Of a stretch of 37,791 nt of DNA, positions 1-9,116 are shown one piece after another. Each line of letters opens with the position of its first letter. The first letter of the stretch is position 1. The notes beneath the pieces were generated by a model. The model did not search any database and was not told where the DNA came from. It saw nothing but the letters and a program-made list of their open reading frames with translations. Location of the stretch: positions 1 to 37,791 of the forward strand of contig NZ_CADP01000026.1 of the NCBI RefSeq assembly GCF_000285295.1, written 5' to 3'. A program made the position numbers and the translations under genes. The stretch comes from Komagataeibacter europaeus LMG 18890 (GTDB taxonomy: Bacteria; Pseudomonadota; Alphaproteobacteria; Acetobacterales; Acetobacteraceae).

Positions 1-1965
1 ATTCCGACCCTTGGGCGCTACCCCCAGCTTGACCGGGTGCGCACGCCGCATGACATGCGCAACCTTTCGGTGGAGCAGCTGAAGCAGCTGGCGGAGGAAC
101 TGCGGTCCGAGACGATCGATGCCGTGTCCACCACCGGCGGCCATCTTGGCGCGTCGCTGGGCGTGGTGGAACTGACGGTGGCGCTGCATGCCGTGTTCGA
201 CACGCCTGATGACCGGGTGATCTGGGATGTCGGCCACCAGGCCTATCCACACAAGATCCTGACCGGGCGGCGCGAGCGCATCCGCACCCTGCGCCAGCCG
301 GGCGGGCTGTCGGGCTTCACCCGGCGCAGCGAGAGCGAATACGACCCGTTCGGCGCGGCGCATTCCTCGACCTCCATTTCCGCCGGCCTCGGCATGGCCG
401 TCGCCCATCACCTGCGCGCGGAGGAAGACCCCTCCTACCGCGAGCGCAACGTGATCGCGGTGATCGGCGATGGCTCGATCTCGGCGGGCATGGCGTACGA
501 GGCCATGAACAACGCCTCGCATTGCGGCCCGGGCGCCGAACGCCTGATCGTGGTGCTGAACGACAACGAGATGTCGATCGCCCCCCCGGTGGGCGCGATG
601 TCGAACTACCTGTCGCGGCTCATGTCGTCGCGCAAGTTCCTGTCCTTACGCGAACTCGCCGCCAAGATGGCCAAGCGCCTGCCCGGCCGCCTGGAACGCA
701 CGGCGAAGAAGGCGGATGAATACGCGCGCGGCATCATGACCGGCGGCACGCTGTTCGAGGAACTGGGCTTCTATTATGTCGGCCCGGTTGACGGCCACGA
801 CATGAACCAGCTGGTCCACATCCTGCGCAACCTGCGCGACGCCGAGGATGTCGGCCCCGTCCTGGTCCACGTCATCACCGAGAAGGGCCATGGCTACACC
901 CCGGCCGAATCGGCGGGCGACAAGTACCATGCGGTCTCGAAGTTCAACGTCGTGACCGGCGAGCAGAAGAAGGGCCCGTCCGGCCCGCCGAGCTACACCT
1001 CGGTCTTTGCGAAGGAACTGGTGCGCCAGGCCGCGACCGACGACAGGATCGTCACCATCACCGCCGCCATGCCGTCGGGCACGGGGCTGGACAAGTTCGC
1101 AAAGGCCTATCCCGACCGTTTCTTTGACGTCGGCATTGCCGAACAGCACGCCGTGACCTTCGCCGCCGGCATGGCGACCGAGGGGCTGCGTCCGTTCTGC
1201 GCCATCTATTCCACCTTCCTGCAGCGCGCCTATGACCAGGTCATGCATGACGTGGTGCTGCAGAAGCTGCCGGTGCGCTTCGCCATTGACCGCGCGGGTC
1301 TGGTCGGCGCCGATGGCGCGACCCATGCCGGCGCGTTCGACATCGCCTATCTCGGCTGCCTGCCGGGCATGACGCTGATGGCGCCCAGCAACGAGCTGGA
1401 ACTGCTACACATGACCGCGACCTCCATCGCGTTTGACGAAGGCCCGATCGGCCTGCGTTACCCGCGTGGCGCAGGACTTGGGCTGGAGCTGCCGGCCGCG
1501 GGCCAGATCCTCGAGATCGGACGCGGGCGAATCGTGCGCGAAATGACCCGCCAGTCCGGCCCCGAACAGGGCGGCATCGCCATCCTGTCGCTTGGCCCGA
1601 GGCTGGAGGACGCGCTGAAGGCCGCCGACATGCTGGCGGCCCAGGGCCTGTCCCCCACCGTGGCCGACGCCCGCTTCGCCAAGCCGATCGACACCGCCCT
1701 GGTCGAACAGCTGGCGCGCAACCACGCCGTGCTGATCACGATCGAGGAAGGATCGGTTGGCGGATTCGCAAGCTATGTCATGACCCATCTGGCCAGAACC
1801 GGCCTGCTGGACCGCGTGCGCTTCCGTCCCATGACCCTGCCCGACCGCTTCATCGACCACAACACGCAGGCCGCACAGTACCATGAGGCCGGGCTGGATG
1901 CGCCCGCCATTGTCGCCACCGCGCTGTCCGCCCTGGGCGTGCCGCATTCGCGCCAGATGGCCTGA
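1..1965 (+). CDS. dxs: 1-deoxy-D-xylulose-5-phosphate synthase (5' end outside window)
   Basis: DXS condenses pyruvate with glyceraldehyde 3-phosphate to make 1-deoxy-D-xylulose 5-phosphate, the first step of the MEP isoprenoid pathway; it is cytosolic and thiamine-diphosphate dependent. The reading frame is open from base 1. A GTG occurs at 37, but the residues before it (ending PQLDRV) look like the normal DXS N-terminus, so the true start is probably a few codons upstream of the window. Counting from codon 37, the thiamine-diphosphate motif GDGSISAG starts at residue 144, followed by the expected MNN. The second half carries the transketolase-like pyrimidine domain with VGIAEQHAV and a C-terminal transketolase domain. 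The visible 654 residues fit the family length. It is followed after 25 bases by tlyA on the same strand, suggesting one transcript. Confidence 0.96.
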   Translation: MPTLGRYPQLDRVRTPHDMRNLSVEQLKQLAEELRSETIDAVSTTGGHLGASLGVVELTVALHAVFDTPDDRVIWDVGHQAYPHKILTGRRERIRTLRQPGGLSGFTRRSESEYDPFGAAHSSTSISAGLGMAVAHHLRAEEDPSYRERNVIAVIGDGSISAGMAYEAMNNASHCGPGAERLIVVLNDNEMSIAPPVGAMSNYLSRLMSSRKFLSLRELAAKMAKRLPGRLERTAKKADEYARGIMTGGTLFEELGFYYVGPVDGHDMNQLVHILRNLRDAEDVGPVLVHVITEKGHGYTPAESAGDKYHAVSKFNVVTGEQKKGPSGPPSYTSVFAKELVRQAATDDRIVTITAAMPSGTGLDKFAKAYPDRFFDVGIAEQHAVTFAAGMATEGLRPFCAIYSTFLQRAYDQVMHDVVLQKLPVRFAIDRAGLVGADGATHAGAFDIAYLGCLPGMTLMAPSNELELLHMTATSIAFDEGPIGLRYPRGAGLGLELPAAGQILEIGRGRIVREMTRQSGPEQGGIAILSLGPRLEDALKAADMLAAQGLSPTVADARFAKPIDTALVEQLARNHAVLITIEEGSVGGFASYVMTHLARTGLLDRVRFRPMTLPDRFIDHNTQAAQYHEAGLDAPAIVATALSALGVPHSRQMA

Positions 1966-1990
1966 GCGCACAGGGGAACAGGCACCGCGC

Positions 1991-2734
1991 ATGGCAAAAC
2001 GTCGCGTCGATCAGATGCTGGTGGACCGGGGCATGGTGGAAAGCCGCACCCGTGCGCAGGCACTTATCATGGCTGGTCTGGTCCACACGCCCGACCGGCG
2101 CATTGACAAGGCCGGGGAGCAGATTGCCGAGGACACGCCCCTGACCCTGAAGGGACAGGACCACCCGTGGGTGTCGCGTGGCGGGATCAAGCTGGCGCAC
2201 GGGCTGAAGCACTTTGGCCTGTCGCCTTCGGGCCTGACCTGCCTGGATGTTGGCGCATCAACCGGTGGCTTTACCGATGTGCTGCTGCATGAAGGGGCGG
2301 CCAAGGTCTATGCCGTCGATGTCGGCCATGGGCAGTTGGCCTGGAAACTGCGCAGCAATACCGAACAGGTGGTCGTGCTGGAAAAATGCAACGCCCGCGC
2401 GCTGGACAGCACCATCATTCCCGACCCGATACAGGCGCTGGTCTGTGATGCCAGTTTCATCGGCCTGCGCACTGTCCTGCCCGCGGGGCTGGATCTGTGC
2501 GTGCCGGGGGCATGGGCCATTGCGCTGATAAAACCGCAGTTCGAGGCCGGACGCGACGCGGTGGGGGCCAAGGGCGTCGTGCGCGACCCGGCCGTGCATG
2601 AAGCCGTGTGCCAGATGATTCATGAATGGTGGTCTGGCCTGCCGGGCTGGACCGTGCTGGGCATCGACCCCAGCCCCATCACCGGGCCGGAAGGCAACCG
2701 GGAATTCCTGATCGCGGCCCGCAAGGACGGCTGA
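1991..2734 (+). CDS. tlyA: TlyA-family rRNA 2'-O-methyltransferase with S4 domain
   Basis: This is a 247-residue protein of the TlyA/hemolysin A family. Characterised members methylate the 2'-O of cytidines in 16S and/or 23S rRNA using SAM; the old hemolysin label is probably misleading. Residues 4-60 form an S4 RNA-binding domain (RRVDQMLVDRG). A Rossmann-like FtsJ domain follows, with the SAM loop LDVGASTGGF at about 85-94 and KPQFE at 181-185. The ATG at 1991 is preferred because MAKRRVDQ is the usual family N-terminus and a GGGGA lies about 13 bases upstream. The frame stays open back to 1883, but those extra codons overlap dxs and look non-conserved. Which rRNA positions are targeted cannot be read from the sequence. 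Confidence 0.92.
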   Translation: MAKRRVDQMLVDRGMVESRTRAQALIMAGLVHTPDRRIDKAGEQIAEDTPLTLKGQDHPWVSRGGIKLAHGLKHFGLSPSGLTCLDVGASTGGFTDVLLHEGAAKVYAVDVGHGQLAWKLRSNTEQVVVLEKCNARALDSTIIPDPIQALVCDASFIGLRTVLPAGLDLCVPGAWAIALIKPQFEAGRDAVGAKGVVRDPAVHEAVCQMIHEWWSGLPGWTVLGIDPSPITGPEGNREFLIAARKDG

Positions 2735-2757
2735 TCGACAGTCGCATCCCCTGCCCC

Positions 2758-2774
2758 GCCTGTGCTACACAGGC
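2758..2774 (+). other. Short perfect hairpin in tlyA-rlmN gap
   Basis: GCCTGTG and CACAGGC form a perfect 7-bp stem with a CTA loop, 23 bases after the tlyA stop. No T-run follows, so it is not a standard intrinsic terminator; it may be a transcript hairpin or chance. Confidence 0.3.
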
Positions 2775-2841
2775 ACGAAAGAGCGGCCATCAACGCCCTT
2801 CCCCTTTCTGAAATGACACGACGAACATAGGCAGCACCGGT

Positions 2842-4086
2842 ATGTCCGCAGCCCCTGCACCCTCACCTTCCCGGTCACGCGACGGGACGGCGGCCTCGCT
2901 TCTGAATGACGAGGAACGCACGCGCATCCGTGCGAAATCCGCGCAGTTCGCTCCCCCTGCCGCCGCCCTGCCCGATGGCAGGCGCGACCTTGTGGGCCTG
3001 TCGCGTGAGGAACTGACGGACATCATGGTGGAGATTGGTGAAAAGCCATTCCGCACCAAGCAGCTGTGGCACTGGATCTACCATCAGGGCGCGACCTATT
3101 TCTCGCGCATGAGTTCCATCGCCCGTCCGCTGCAGGAAAAGCTGGCCGAACGCTTTGTCGTCGGCCGCCCCGGCGTGGTGACCGAGCAGACATCGCAGGA
3201 TTCCACGCGCAAATTCCTGTTCCGCTTCCGCGACGGGCAGGAAGCCGAAACCGTGTACATCCCCGACCGGCAGGAAGACCGGGGGGCTGTGTGCATTTCC
3301 TCACAGGTGGGCTGCACACTGTCATGCACCTTCTGCCATACCGGCACGCAGGCGCTGGTGCGCAACCTTGGCGCCGCGGAAATCGTAGGCCAGTTCATGG
3401 CGGCGCGCGACAGCTATGGCGAATGGCCCAGCCCGAAGGGCGACACCCCGCGCCTGCTGTCCACCATCGTGCTGATGGGCATGGGCGAGCCGCTGTACAA
3501 TTATGACAACGTGGCCAAGGCCATGCGCATCATCATGGATGGCGAGGGCATTGGCCTGTCGCGCCGGCGCATCACGCTGTCCACGTCGGGCGTGGTGCCA
3601 ATGATGGACCAGTGCGGGGCGGAGCTGGGTATCAACCTGGCCGTGTCACTGCATGCCGTGCGCGACGACCTGCGTGACGAGATCGTACCGCTGAACCGCA
3701 AATACCCGATCAGGGAAGTCATTGCCGCCTGCCGCCGCTACCCCGCCGCCAGCAATGCGCGGCGCATCACGTTCGAATACATCATGCTGCGTGGCGTCAA
3801 TGACAGCGAGGCCGACGCACGTGAACTGGTGTGCCTGATTTCGGGCATCCCGGCCAAGGTCAACCTGATCCCGTTCAACCCATGGCCGGGCAGCAGCTAC
3901 CGGCCATCCACGCGTGAACAGCTGGACCGTTTCGCGAAAATCGTGATGGATGCGGGCTTTGCCTCCCCCATCCGCATGCCGCGCGGGCGCGACATCCTGG
4001 CTGCGTGCGGGCAGTTGCGCACGGAAAGCCAGCGCCTGCGCCGCGCGGGGCGGACGGACGCCACGCCGGACCCTGCCGGGGCATAA
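2842..4086 (+). CDS. rlmN: Dual-specificity 23S rRNA/tRNA adenine-C2 methyltransferase RlmN
   Basis: RlmN is a cytosolic radical-SAM enzyme that methylates C2 of A2503 in 23S rRNA and of A37 in some tRNAs. The 414-residue protein has the cluster motif Cys158-x3-Cys162-x2-Cys165 within GCTLSCTFC. The conserved Cys150 lies in AVCISSQ and the methyl-carrying Cys389 lies in AACGQL, matching the two catalytic cysteines of the family. LMGMGEPLYNYDN is also typical. The first 40 or so residues are Ala/Pro/Ser-rich and longer than in E. coli RlmN, as is common in this bacterial group. The ATG at 2842 has only a weak ribosome site. It sits 107 bases after tlyA and is followed by argG on the same strand. 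Confidence 0.96.
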   Translation: MSAAPAPSPSRSRDGTAASLLNDEERTRIRAKSAQFAPPAAALPDGRRDLVGLSREELTDIMVEIGEKPFRTKQLWHWIYHQGATYFSRMSSIARPLQEKLAERFVVGRPGVVTEQTSQDSTRKFLFRFRDGQEAETVYIPDRQEDRGAVCISSQVGCTLSCTFCHTGTQALVRNLGAAEIVGQFMAARDSYGEWPSPKGDTPRLLSTIVLMGMGEPLYNYDNVAKAMRIIMDGEGIGLSRRRITLSTSGVVPMMDQCGAELGINLAVSLHAVRDDLRDEIVPLNRKYPIREVIAACRRYPAASNARRITFEYIMLRGVNDSEADARELVCLISGIPAKVNLIPFNPWPGSSYRPSTREQLDRFAKIVMDAGFASPIRMPRGRDILAACGQLRTESQRLRRAGRTDATPDPAGA

Positions 4087-4196
4087 AAATCCGGCCTTAT
4101 CTTCTGGTCGCCCGCGCCGTGGGATGCTAGGAGGACATGCCGCCGGTTCACCCGGCAAAATGTTGTCCAAAGTTTTCTCGACAGGAGCGTTCTCCC

Positions 4197-5426
4197 ATGG
4201 CCGCCAGGGATGTCAAAAAGGTCGTTCTCGCATATTCGGGCGGTCTTGATACTTCCGTGATTCTGCGCTGGTTGCAGACCACCTACAACTGCGAGGTCGT
4301 GACCTTCACGGCCGACCTTGGCCAGGGCGAGGAACTGGAACCCGCCCGCCGCAAGGCCGAAATGTTTGGCGTTAAGGAAATCTTTGTCGAGGACCTGCGC
4401 GAAACCTTCGTCAAGGATTTCGTCTTCCCCATGTTCCGCGCCAACGCGCTGTATGAGGGACAGTACCTGCTGGGCACATCCATCGCCCGCCCCCTGATCG
4501 CCCAGCGCCAGATCGAGATCGCCGAACAGGTCGGCGCCGACGCCGTGGCCCATGGCGCAACCGGCAAGGGCAACGACCAGGTCCGTTTCGAACTGGCCTA
4601 TTACGCGCTCAAGCCCGACATCACCGTGATCGCGCCGTGGCGTGAATGGGACCTGACATCGCGCACGCGCCTGCTGGCCTTTGCCGAGGAACACCAGATC
4701 CCCATTGCAAAGGACAAGCGCGGGGAAGCCCCGTTCTCGGTCGATGCGAACCTGCTGCATTCCTCCTCGGAAGGCAAGCTGCTGGAAGACCCGGCGGTAG
4801 GCCCCGAGGAAATCGTGTTCCAGCGCACCATTTCCCCCGAAGCCGCACCGGACAAGGCGACCGAAATCACCATCGATTTCGTATCGGGCGACCCGGTGGC
4901 AATCAATGGCGTGGCCATGTCGCCCGCAACGCTGCTGACGCGCCTGAACGAACTGGGCCGTGACAACGGCATCGGTCGTCTTGACCTGGTGGAAAATCGC
5001 TTTGTCGGCATGAAGTCGCGCGGCATTTATGAAACGCCGGGCGGCACGATCCTGCTGACCGCGCATCGCAGCATCGAAAGCATCACCCTTGACCGCGAGG
5101 CCATGCACCTCAAGGACAGCCTGATGCCGCGTTATGCCGAGATCATCTACAACGGGCTGTGGTTCTCCCCCGAGCGCCGCATGCTGCAGGCCCTGATTGA
5201 CCAGAGCCAGCATTCGGTGACCGGCCGCGTGCGGTTGAAGCTGTACAAGGGTAACGTGATCTGCGTGGGCCGTGAAAGCCCCAACAGCCTGTACGACACC
5301 CGCGTCGTCACCTTCGAGGATGACGAGGGCGCATACAACCAGGCCGACGCGCAGGGCTTCATCAACCTGAATGCGCTGCGGCTGCGCCTGGGGGCCAAGA
5401 TCGGCCGTCGTGGCGGCGCGCTGTAA
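4197..5426 (+). CDS. argG: Argininosuccinate synthase
   Basis: ArgG ligates citrulline and aspartate with ATP to give argininosuccinate, the penultimate step of arginine synthesis, in the cytosol. The 409-residue product has the N-type ATP-pyrophosphatase loop AYSGGLDTS at residues 12-20 and the family segments [13 protein letters not shown] and YETPGGT. The ATG at 4197 is chosen because a GGAG lies nine bases upstream and [16 protein letters not shown] is the usual beginning; an in-frame ATG at 4137 is poorly placed. The 110 bases after rlmN show no clear terminator or arginine attenuator. An unrelated FKBP lipoprotein gene follows 48 bases after its stop. Confidence 0.97.
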   Translation: MAARDVKKVVLAYSGGLDTSVILRWLQTTYNCEVVTFTADLGQGEELEPARRKAEMFGVKEIFVEDLRETFVKDFVFPMFRANALYEGQYLLGTSIARPLIAQRQIEIAEQVGADAVAHGATGKGNDQVRFELAYYALKPDITVIAPWREWDLTSRTRLLAFAEEHQIPIAKDKRGEAPFSVDANLLHSSSEGKLLEDPAVGPEEIVFQRTISPEAAPDKATEITIDFVSGDPVAINGVAMSPATLLTRLNELGRDNGIGRLDLVENRFVGMKSRGIYETPGGTILLTAHRSIESITLDREAMHLKDSLMPRYAEIIYNGLWFSPERRMLQALIDQSQHSVTGRVRLKLYKGNVICVGRESPNSLYDTRVVTFEDDEGAYNQADAQGFINLNALRLRLGAKIGRRGGAL

Positions 5427-5474
5427 TCGCCCATCCGGTCCTTCGTGTTCATTCCAACAACCTGCCGAGGTGTC

Positions 5475-5969
5475 ATGAAACGCTTTTCCCGTGTCATTTC
5501 CCTTCTCCTTGCCACAGCGGTGGCGCTGCCGCTTGCGGCATGCGGGGGAAACAAGGATGACCAGCCGGAACTGACCCCGGCACAGTTCATGGACAACGTA
5601 CGCAAGCAGCCCGGCGTCAAGACCCTGCCGGACGGACTGGCCTACAAGGTCCTGAAATCCGGGCCGAAAGACGGCGCGCAGCCCACCATCAATGACAGCG
5701 TCATGGTCATATACGAAGGCCGCCTGCCCGATGGCGGCATCTTTGACAGTTCCGACCAGCACGGGCATGGCGCGTACATGCAGATGCCGCTGGAAATGGT
5801 GATCAAGGGCTGGCAGGAAGCCGTGCCCATGATGCATGTAGGCGATACATGGATGCTGTACGTGCCGCCCGAACTGGGTTACGGGCATAAATCCATGGGC
5901 ATCATCCAGCCTGACAGCCCGCTGATCTTCAAGATACAGCTTCTGGGCGTTTCCCCCGGCGGCCATTAA
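5475..5969 (+). CDS. FKBP-type peptidyl-prolyl isomerase, lipoprotein
   Basis: This is a 164-residue exported folding helper. The start at ATG 5475 gives a classic lipoprotein signal: KR n-region, hydrophobic core LLLATAVALPL, then lipobox LAAC with lipidated Cys23. Gly at the next position does not signal inner-membrane retention, so outer-membrane anchoring on the periplasmic side is likely. The rest is one FKBP domain: LPDGLAYKVLKSG, then VIYEGRLPDGGIFDSS and VIKGWQEAVPMMHVGDTW, ending YVPPELGYG and FKIQLLGV. FKBPs catalyse cis-trans isomerisation of X-Pro bonds. A GAGG lies four bases before the ATG; an in-frame GTG at 5445 would add residues before the signal peptide. A perfect intrinsic terminator follows directly, so the upstream transcript ends here. 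Confidence 0.92.
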   Translation: MKRFSRVISLLLATAVALPLAACGGNKDDQPELTPAQFMDNVRKQPGVKTLPDGLAYKVLKSGPKDGAQPTINDSVMVIYEGRLPDGGIFDSSDQHGHGAYMQMPLEMVIKGWQEAVPMMHVGDTWMLYVPPELGYGHKSMGIIQPDSPLIFKIQLLGVSPGGH

Positions 5970-5977
5970 GGCATGCA

Positions 5978-6014
5978 GGGCCATTCACCCCAGCCGGGTG
6001 AATGGCCCTTTTTT
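5978..6014 (+). terminator. Perfect intrinsic terminator after the FKBP gene
   Basis: A 13-bp perfect stem has its left arm at 5978-5990 (GGGCCATTCACCC) and right arm at 5996-6008, with the 5-base loop CAGCC. A run of six T follows at 6009-6014. It begins nine bases after the FKBP stop codon. Confidence 0.93.
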
Positions 6015-6049
6015 CATGACATAACGGGACAGGAAACCGGACAACCGAC

Positions 6050-6538
6050 ATGGGTATTGGAACCGGGCGCATGGCGTCCGTACTGCGCGGGGGCTGCATG
6101 GTGGCCACCGTTGTACTGCTGGCGGCGTGCACGCGCCATGGGCAGGAAGGGTACGCGCGTTACCGCACCAACTGCGGCATCTGCCACCATGGCGGCGAAG
6201 GGATGAAGGGCGAGATCCCGCCCGTGTCCGGTCGGGTGGATAAAATAGCCGCGACACCGGAAGGCAAGCAGTACCTCATGCATGTGCTGCTGAACGGGCT
6301 GAATGGCCCGCTGCAGATTGACGGCGTGCGCTACAACTTCTCCATGCCGCCGTTCCGTGCCCATCTGTCGGATGCGGAAATCGCCTCCATCCTCAGCTAT
6401 CTGGCGACCCGTGGCGACACCCGCCCCCTCCCGGTCTTCACGCCCGAGGAAGTGGCGGCCGAACGCGCCCACCCGCTGACCACCACCACGGTGGCGGAAG
6501 AACGCCGCCGCCTTGACGCCATTCATCCCCTGCCCTGA
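6050..6538 (+). CDS. Small c-type cytochrome lipoprotein
   Basis: This 162-residue protein looks like a membrane-anchored monohaem cytochrome c. Residues 17-27 (MVATVVLLAAC) form a lipoprotein signal with lipidated Cys27. The haem site CGICHH lies at 42-47, and SMPPF further on supplies a plausible axial methionine. LSDAEIASILSYL is the usual final helix of class I cytochromes. A charged tail of about 45 residues follows. It would carry electrons on the periplasmic face; the partner is unknown and no oxidase or dehydrogenase gene is adjacent. The ATG at 6050 is taken as start, but ATG 6071 would also leave a usable signal. It lies just beyond a strong terminator, so it must have its own promoter, and it is followed by trpS. 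Confidence 0.87.
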   Translation: MGIGTGRMASVLRGGCMVATVVLLAACTRHGQEGYARYRTNCGICHHGGEGMKGEIPPVSGRVDKIAATPEGKQYLMHVLLNGLNGPLQIDGVRYNFSMPPFRAHLSDAEIASILSYLATRGDTRPLPVFTPEEVAAERAHPLTTTTVAEERRRLDAIHPLP

Positions 6539-6586
6539 CCCCCCGGCACCTTGACCTGCACGGGCAAAAAAACGGAAAATACCTTC

Positions 6587-7582
6587 ATGCAACGCCTATT
6601 TTCCGGCATTCAGCCGACCGGTATCCCGCAGCTTGGCAATTACCTTGGTGCAATACGCAACTGGGTTGCGCTGCAGCGTGATCATGAATGTATCTTCTGC
6701 CTGGTGGACATGCACGCCATCACCACGTGGCAGGATCCCGCAGTGCTGCGCCAGCAGACCCTGGCACAGACGGCGGTCCTGCTGGCGTCGGGCATTGATG
6801 TGCACAAACATATCCTGTTCAACCAGTCCGCTGTCAGCGCCCATGCGCGCCTGGGGTGGATTTTCAACTGTGTCGCGCGCATTGGCTGGCTCAACCGCAT
6901 GACGCAGTTCAAGGACAAGGCGGGCAAGGACCGGGAAAAACATTCCGCCGGCCTGTATGTCTATCCTGACCTCATGGCTGCCGACATCATGGCATACAAG
7001 GCCACGGTCGTGCCGGTAGGCGATGACCAGAAGCAGCATCTGGAACTGACCAACGACATCGCGCAGAAATTCAACCACGATTACGGGACCGAATTCTTCC
7101 CGCAGGTCGAAGCCCTGATCCCGCCGCAGGGTGCCCGTGTGATGAGCCTGCGTGACGGTACCAAGAAAATGTCCAAATCCGATCCCTCCGCCCAGAGCCG
7201 GATCGAGATGACGGATGACGCCGACGCCATTGCCAACAAGATCAAGCGCGCCAAGACCGATTCCGAACCTCTGCCATCTGAGGAATCCGGCCTTGAAAAC
7301 CGGCCCGAGGCACGCAATCTGGTTACCATCTACGCCACACTGTCCGGTCGTACGGTGGCCGATGTGCTGGCGCAGTTTGGCGGTCAAGGTTTCGGACCGT
7401 TCAAGACGGCGCTGACCGACGTGGTGGTGGCGGCGATTGCCCCGATTGCCGAAGAAACCGGACGACTGCTGAAGGAACCCGGTTTCCTGTGCGACACGCT
7501 GCGCAATGGCGCGAACCGGGCGCGCACCATTGCCGAACCCATTGTATCGGAAGCGGAAACCCTGATCGGCTTCCTGAAGTAA
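6587..7582 (+). CDS. trpS: Tryptophanyl-tRNA synthetase
   Basis: TrpS charges tRNA-Trp using ATP. The 331-residue product is normal for a bacterial class I TrpS. It begins [12 protein letters not shown] with PQLGNYLGA as the HIGH-equivalent, has LVDMHAIT and [14 protein letters not shown], and KMSKS at residues 194-198. ATG 6587 fits the family N-terminus; the frame continues 12 codons upstream without conserved content. The gap to the cytochrome gene is 48 bases and to the YjbQ-family gene 17 bases, so the last two genes are probably co-transcribed. Confidence 0.97.
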   Translation: MQRLFSGIQPTGIPQLGNYLGAIRNWVALQRDHECIFCLVDMHAITTWQDPAVLRQQTLAQTAVLLASGIDVHKHILFNQSAVSAHARLGWIFNCVARIGWLNRMTQFKDKAGKDREKHSAGLYVYPDLMAADIMAYKATVVPVGDDQKQHLELTNDIAQKFNHDYGTEFFPQVEALIPPQGARVMSLRDGTKKMSKSDPSAQSRIEMTDDADAIANKIKRAKTDSEPLPSEESGLENRPEARNLVTIYATLSGRTVADVLAQFGGQGFGPFKTALTDVVVAAIAPIAEETGRLLKEPGFLCDTLRNGANRARTIAEPIVSEAETLIGFLK

Positions 7583-7599
7583 GCACGAAAGGTGGCGCC

Positions 7600-8019
7600 A
7601 TGCGGCAGGAACTGCACACCCTGCAGGTTACGACCCGGGGCAAGGGACTGGTCCCCATCGACCGGCCCGTGCTGGACTGGGTGGGGCAGAGCGGGATTGA
7701 GACCGGCCTGCTGACGCTATGGTGCCGCCATACCTCCGCATCGCTGGTGGTGCAGGAAAATGCTGATCCTACGGTGCGCACGGATATCGAACGGTATTTC
7801 GAAACCCTCGTACCCGAACAGCCGGGGCGCTACATCCATGATGATGAAGGCCCGGATGACATGCCCGCCCACCTGCGCGCCATGCTGACCAATACACAGC
7901 TTTCCATTCCGGTGGCCGATGGTCGTCCGGTACTGGGCATGTGGCAGGGACTGTACCTGTTTGAACATCGTGCCCGCCCGCACCGGCGCGAAATCGTGCT
8001 GCACCTGATGGGTGACTGA
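7600..8019 (+). CDS. YjbQ/UPF0047 family protein
   Basis: This 139-residue protein belongs to the compact YjbQ (UPF0047) family, annotated from E. coli work as a secondary thiamine-phosphate synthase; the physiological role is unsettled. Typical segments are LTLWCRHTSASLVVQENADP, PDDMPAHLRA with the conserved His, VADGRPVLGMWQGLYLFEHR and a short C-terminal strand. The ATG at 7600 has a GGTGG a few bases before it; the frame remains open into trpS, but those codons are not family-like. It is the last gene of the rightward block: a palindromic repeat follows 52 bases later and then the converging formaldehyde operon. Confidence 0.88.
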   Translation: MRQELHTLQVTTRGKGLVPIDRPVLDWVGQSGIETGLLTLWCRHTSASLVVQENADPTVRTDIERYFETLVPEQPGRYIHDDEGPDDMPAHLRAMLTNTQLSIPVADGRPVLGMWQGLYLFEHRARPHRREIVLHLMGD

Positions 8020-8071
8020 CCGGACACCGGCGATCGCGATATGCCCCCGTTGCCGTTCCTGAAGACGATTT

Positions 8072-8172
8072 GAAAACAGTAGAAATTTTTGGGTGCCGCC
8101 TTTTTTTTCAAACAGGCGGCGTTCTCCTGAAGATTTTTGAAAAAAGCTTCACCAAAAACTTCTGTTTTTATC
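8072..8172 (+). repeat. Palindromic intergenic repeat, full-length copy (R1)
   Basis: This AT-rich element folds on itself in three parts. Outer arms at about 8072-8094 and 8150-8172 are imperfectly complementary (core TTTTTGG with CCAAAAA). Inside lie hairpin A, GCCGCC (8095-8100) with GGCGGC (8115-8120), and hairpin B at 8129-8150 (GAAG...CTTC). Related copies occur at 13601-13660, 29621-29691 and 37366-37424. It lies between the 3' ends of the YjbQ-family gene and fghA. No protein-coding potential is apparent. Confidence 0.85.
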
Positions 8173-8258
8173 AGGGATGCTGCCCCGACAGACAGCACAG
8201 ACAGGGCGGCCAGCGCATATCGCCATGCACCAGCACGCCAGATCTGCTTTCCCCAAGA

Positions 8259-9113
8259 TCACACCGCGTTAAGGATCGTGGCGTGATGGTCGATATGATC
8301 GGCAATAAATGACTGGATGAACCAGTAGGAATGGTCGTAGCGCGGGTGCATGCGCAGACGTAAGGCCTGCCCCGCCGCACCGGCCGCCGCCGCCAGCAGT
8401 TCGGGTTTCAGCTGGTCATGCAGGAACTGGTCGGCTTCCCCCTGATCCACCAGGATTCCAGTGGGGTGGGTATGACCCGCTTCCAGCAGCAGCGTTGCAT
8501 CATGGCGTGCCCATGTGGCGCGATCGGGGCCAAGATAGGTGGAAAATGCCTTCTCCCCCCATGGGACGACGGCGGGATGGCAGATCGGGGCAAACGCCGA
8601 AACCGATTTCCATGCATCCGGCGCGCGCAGGGCATGGACCAGCGCACCATGCCCGCCCATGGAATGGCCCATGATGCCACGCCGCGCGCCATCAATGGCA
8701 AACACGTCCTGTGTCAGTTCGGGCAGTTCGTGACTGACATAGGTACCCATGCGGTAATGCGCGCGCCATGCAGGCGTTGTCGCGTCAAGATAGAAACCCG
8801 CCCCCGTGCCGAGGTCATAAGCGTCACCTTCCCCCGCGACACCCGCACCCCGTGGCGAGGTATCAGGCGCCACCAGCGCGATGCCATGATGAGCCGCGAA
8901 ACGCACGGCGTTGGACTTGATCAGGAAGGTTTCCTGCGTGCAGGTCAGGCCAGCCAGCACGTGCACCACGGGCACGCGCTCCCCCGCCAGCGCGCGTTCG
9001 GGCAGGAACACGCCAAAGCGCGCCTCCAGCCCCAGGCTTTCGGACGGGTGGCTATAAAAGCCGATCCGCCCGCCACAGCTCGCATGTTCCTCAAGCGTCG
9101 TGATGCTGCCCAT
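8259..9113 (-). CDS. fghA: S-formylglutathione hydrolase
   Basis: FghA hydrolyses S-formylglutathione to formate and glutathione, the second step of glutathione-dependent formaldehyde detoxification, in the cytosol. The 284-residue protein is the usual length of this esterase D-like alpha/beta hydrolase. The nucleophile is Ser151 in GHSMGG, with Asp228 in DQGEADQF and His261 in RYDHSYWFI completing the triad. LAGLTCTQETF and YDLGTGAGFYLDAT are family hallmarks. The start lies three bases after the stop of the dehydrogenase that makes its substrate, so the two form one operon. Its 3' end faces the palindromic repeat at 8072-8172. Confidence 0.96.
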   Translation of the reverse strand: MGSITTLEEHASCGGRIGFYSHPSESLGLEARFGVFLPERALAGERVPVVHVLAGLTCTQETFLIKSNAVRFAAHHGIALVAPDTSPRGAGVAGEGDAYDLGTGAGFYLDATTPAWRAHYRMGTYVSHELPELTQDVFAIDGARRGIMGHSMGGHGALVHALRAPDAWKSVSAFAPICHPAVVPWGEKAFSTYLGPDRATWARHDATLLLEAGHTHPTGILVDQGEADQFLHDQLKPELLAAAAGAAGQALRLRMHPRYDHSYWFIQSFIADHIDHHATILNAV

Positions 9114-9116
9114 GGA

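Noticed and set aside
4087-4196. Possible arginine-responsive leader before argG
   Set aside because: There is no leader peptide with arginine codons, no terminator/antiterminator pair and no convincing ARG-box dyad.
3897-5984. 695-codon open frame on the minus strand
   Set aside because: It is antisense to the rlmN end, argG and the FKBP gene, all of which have clear catalytic motifs; the product shows no domain.
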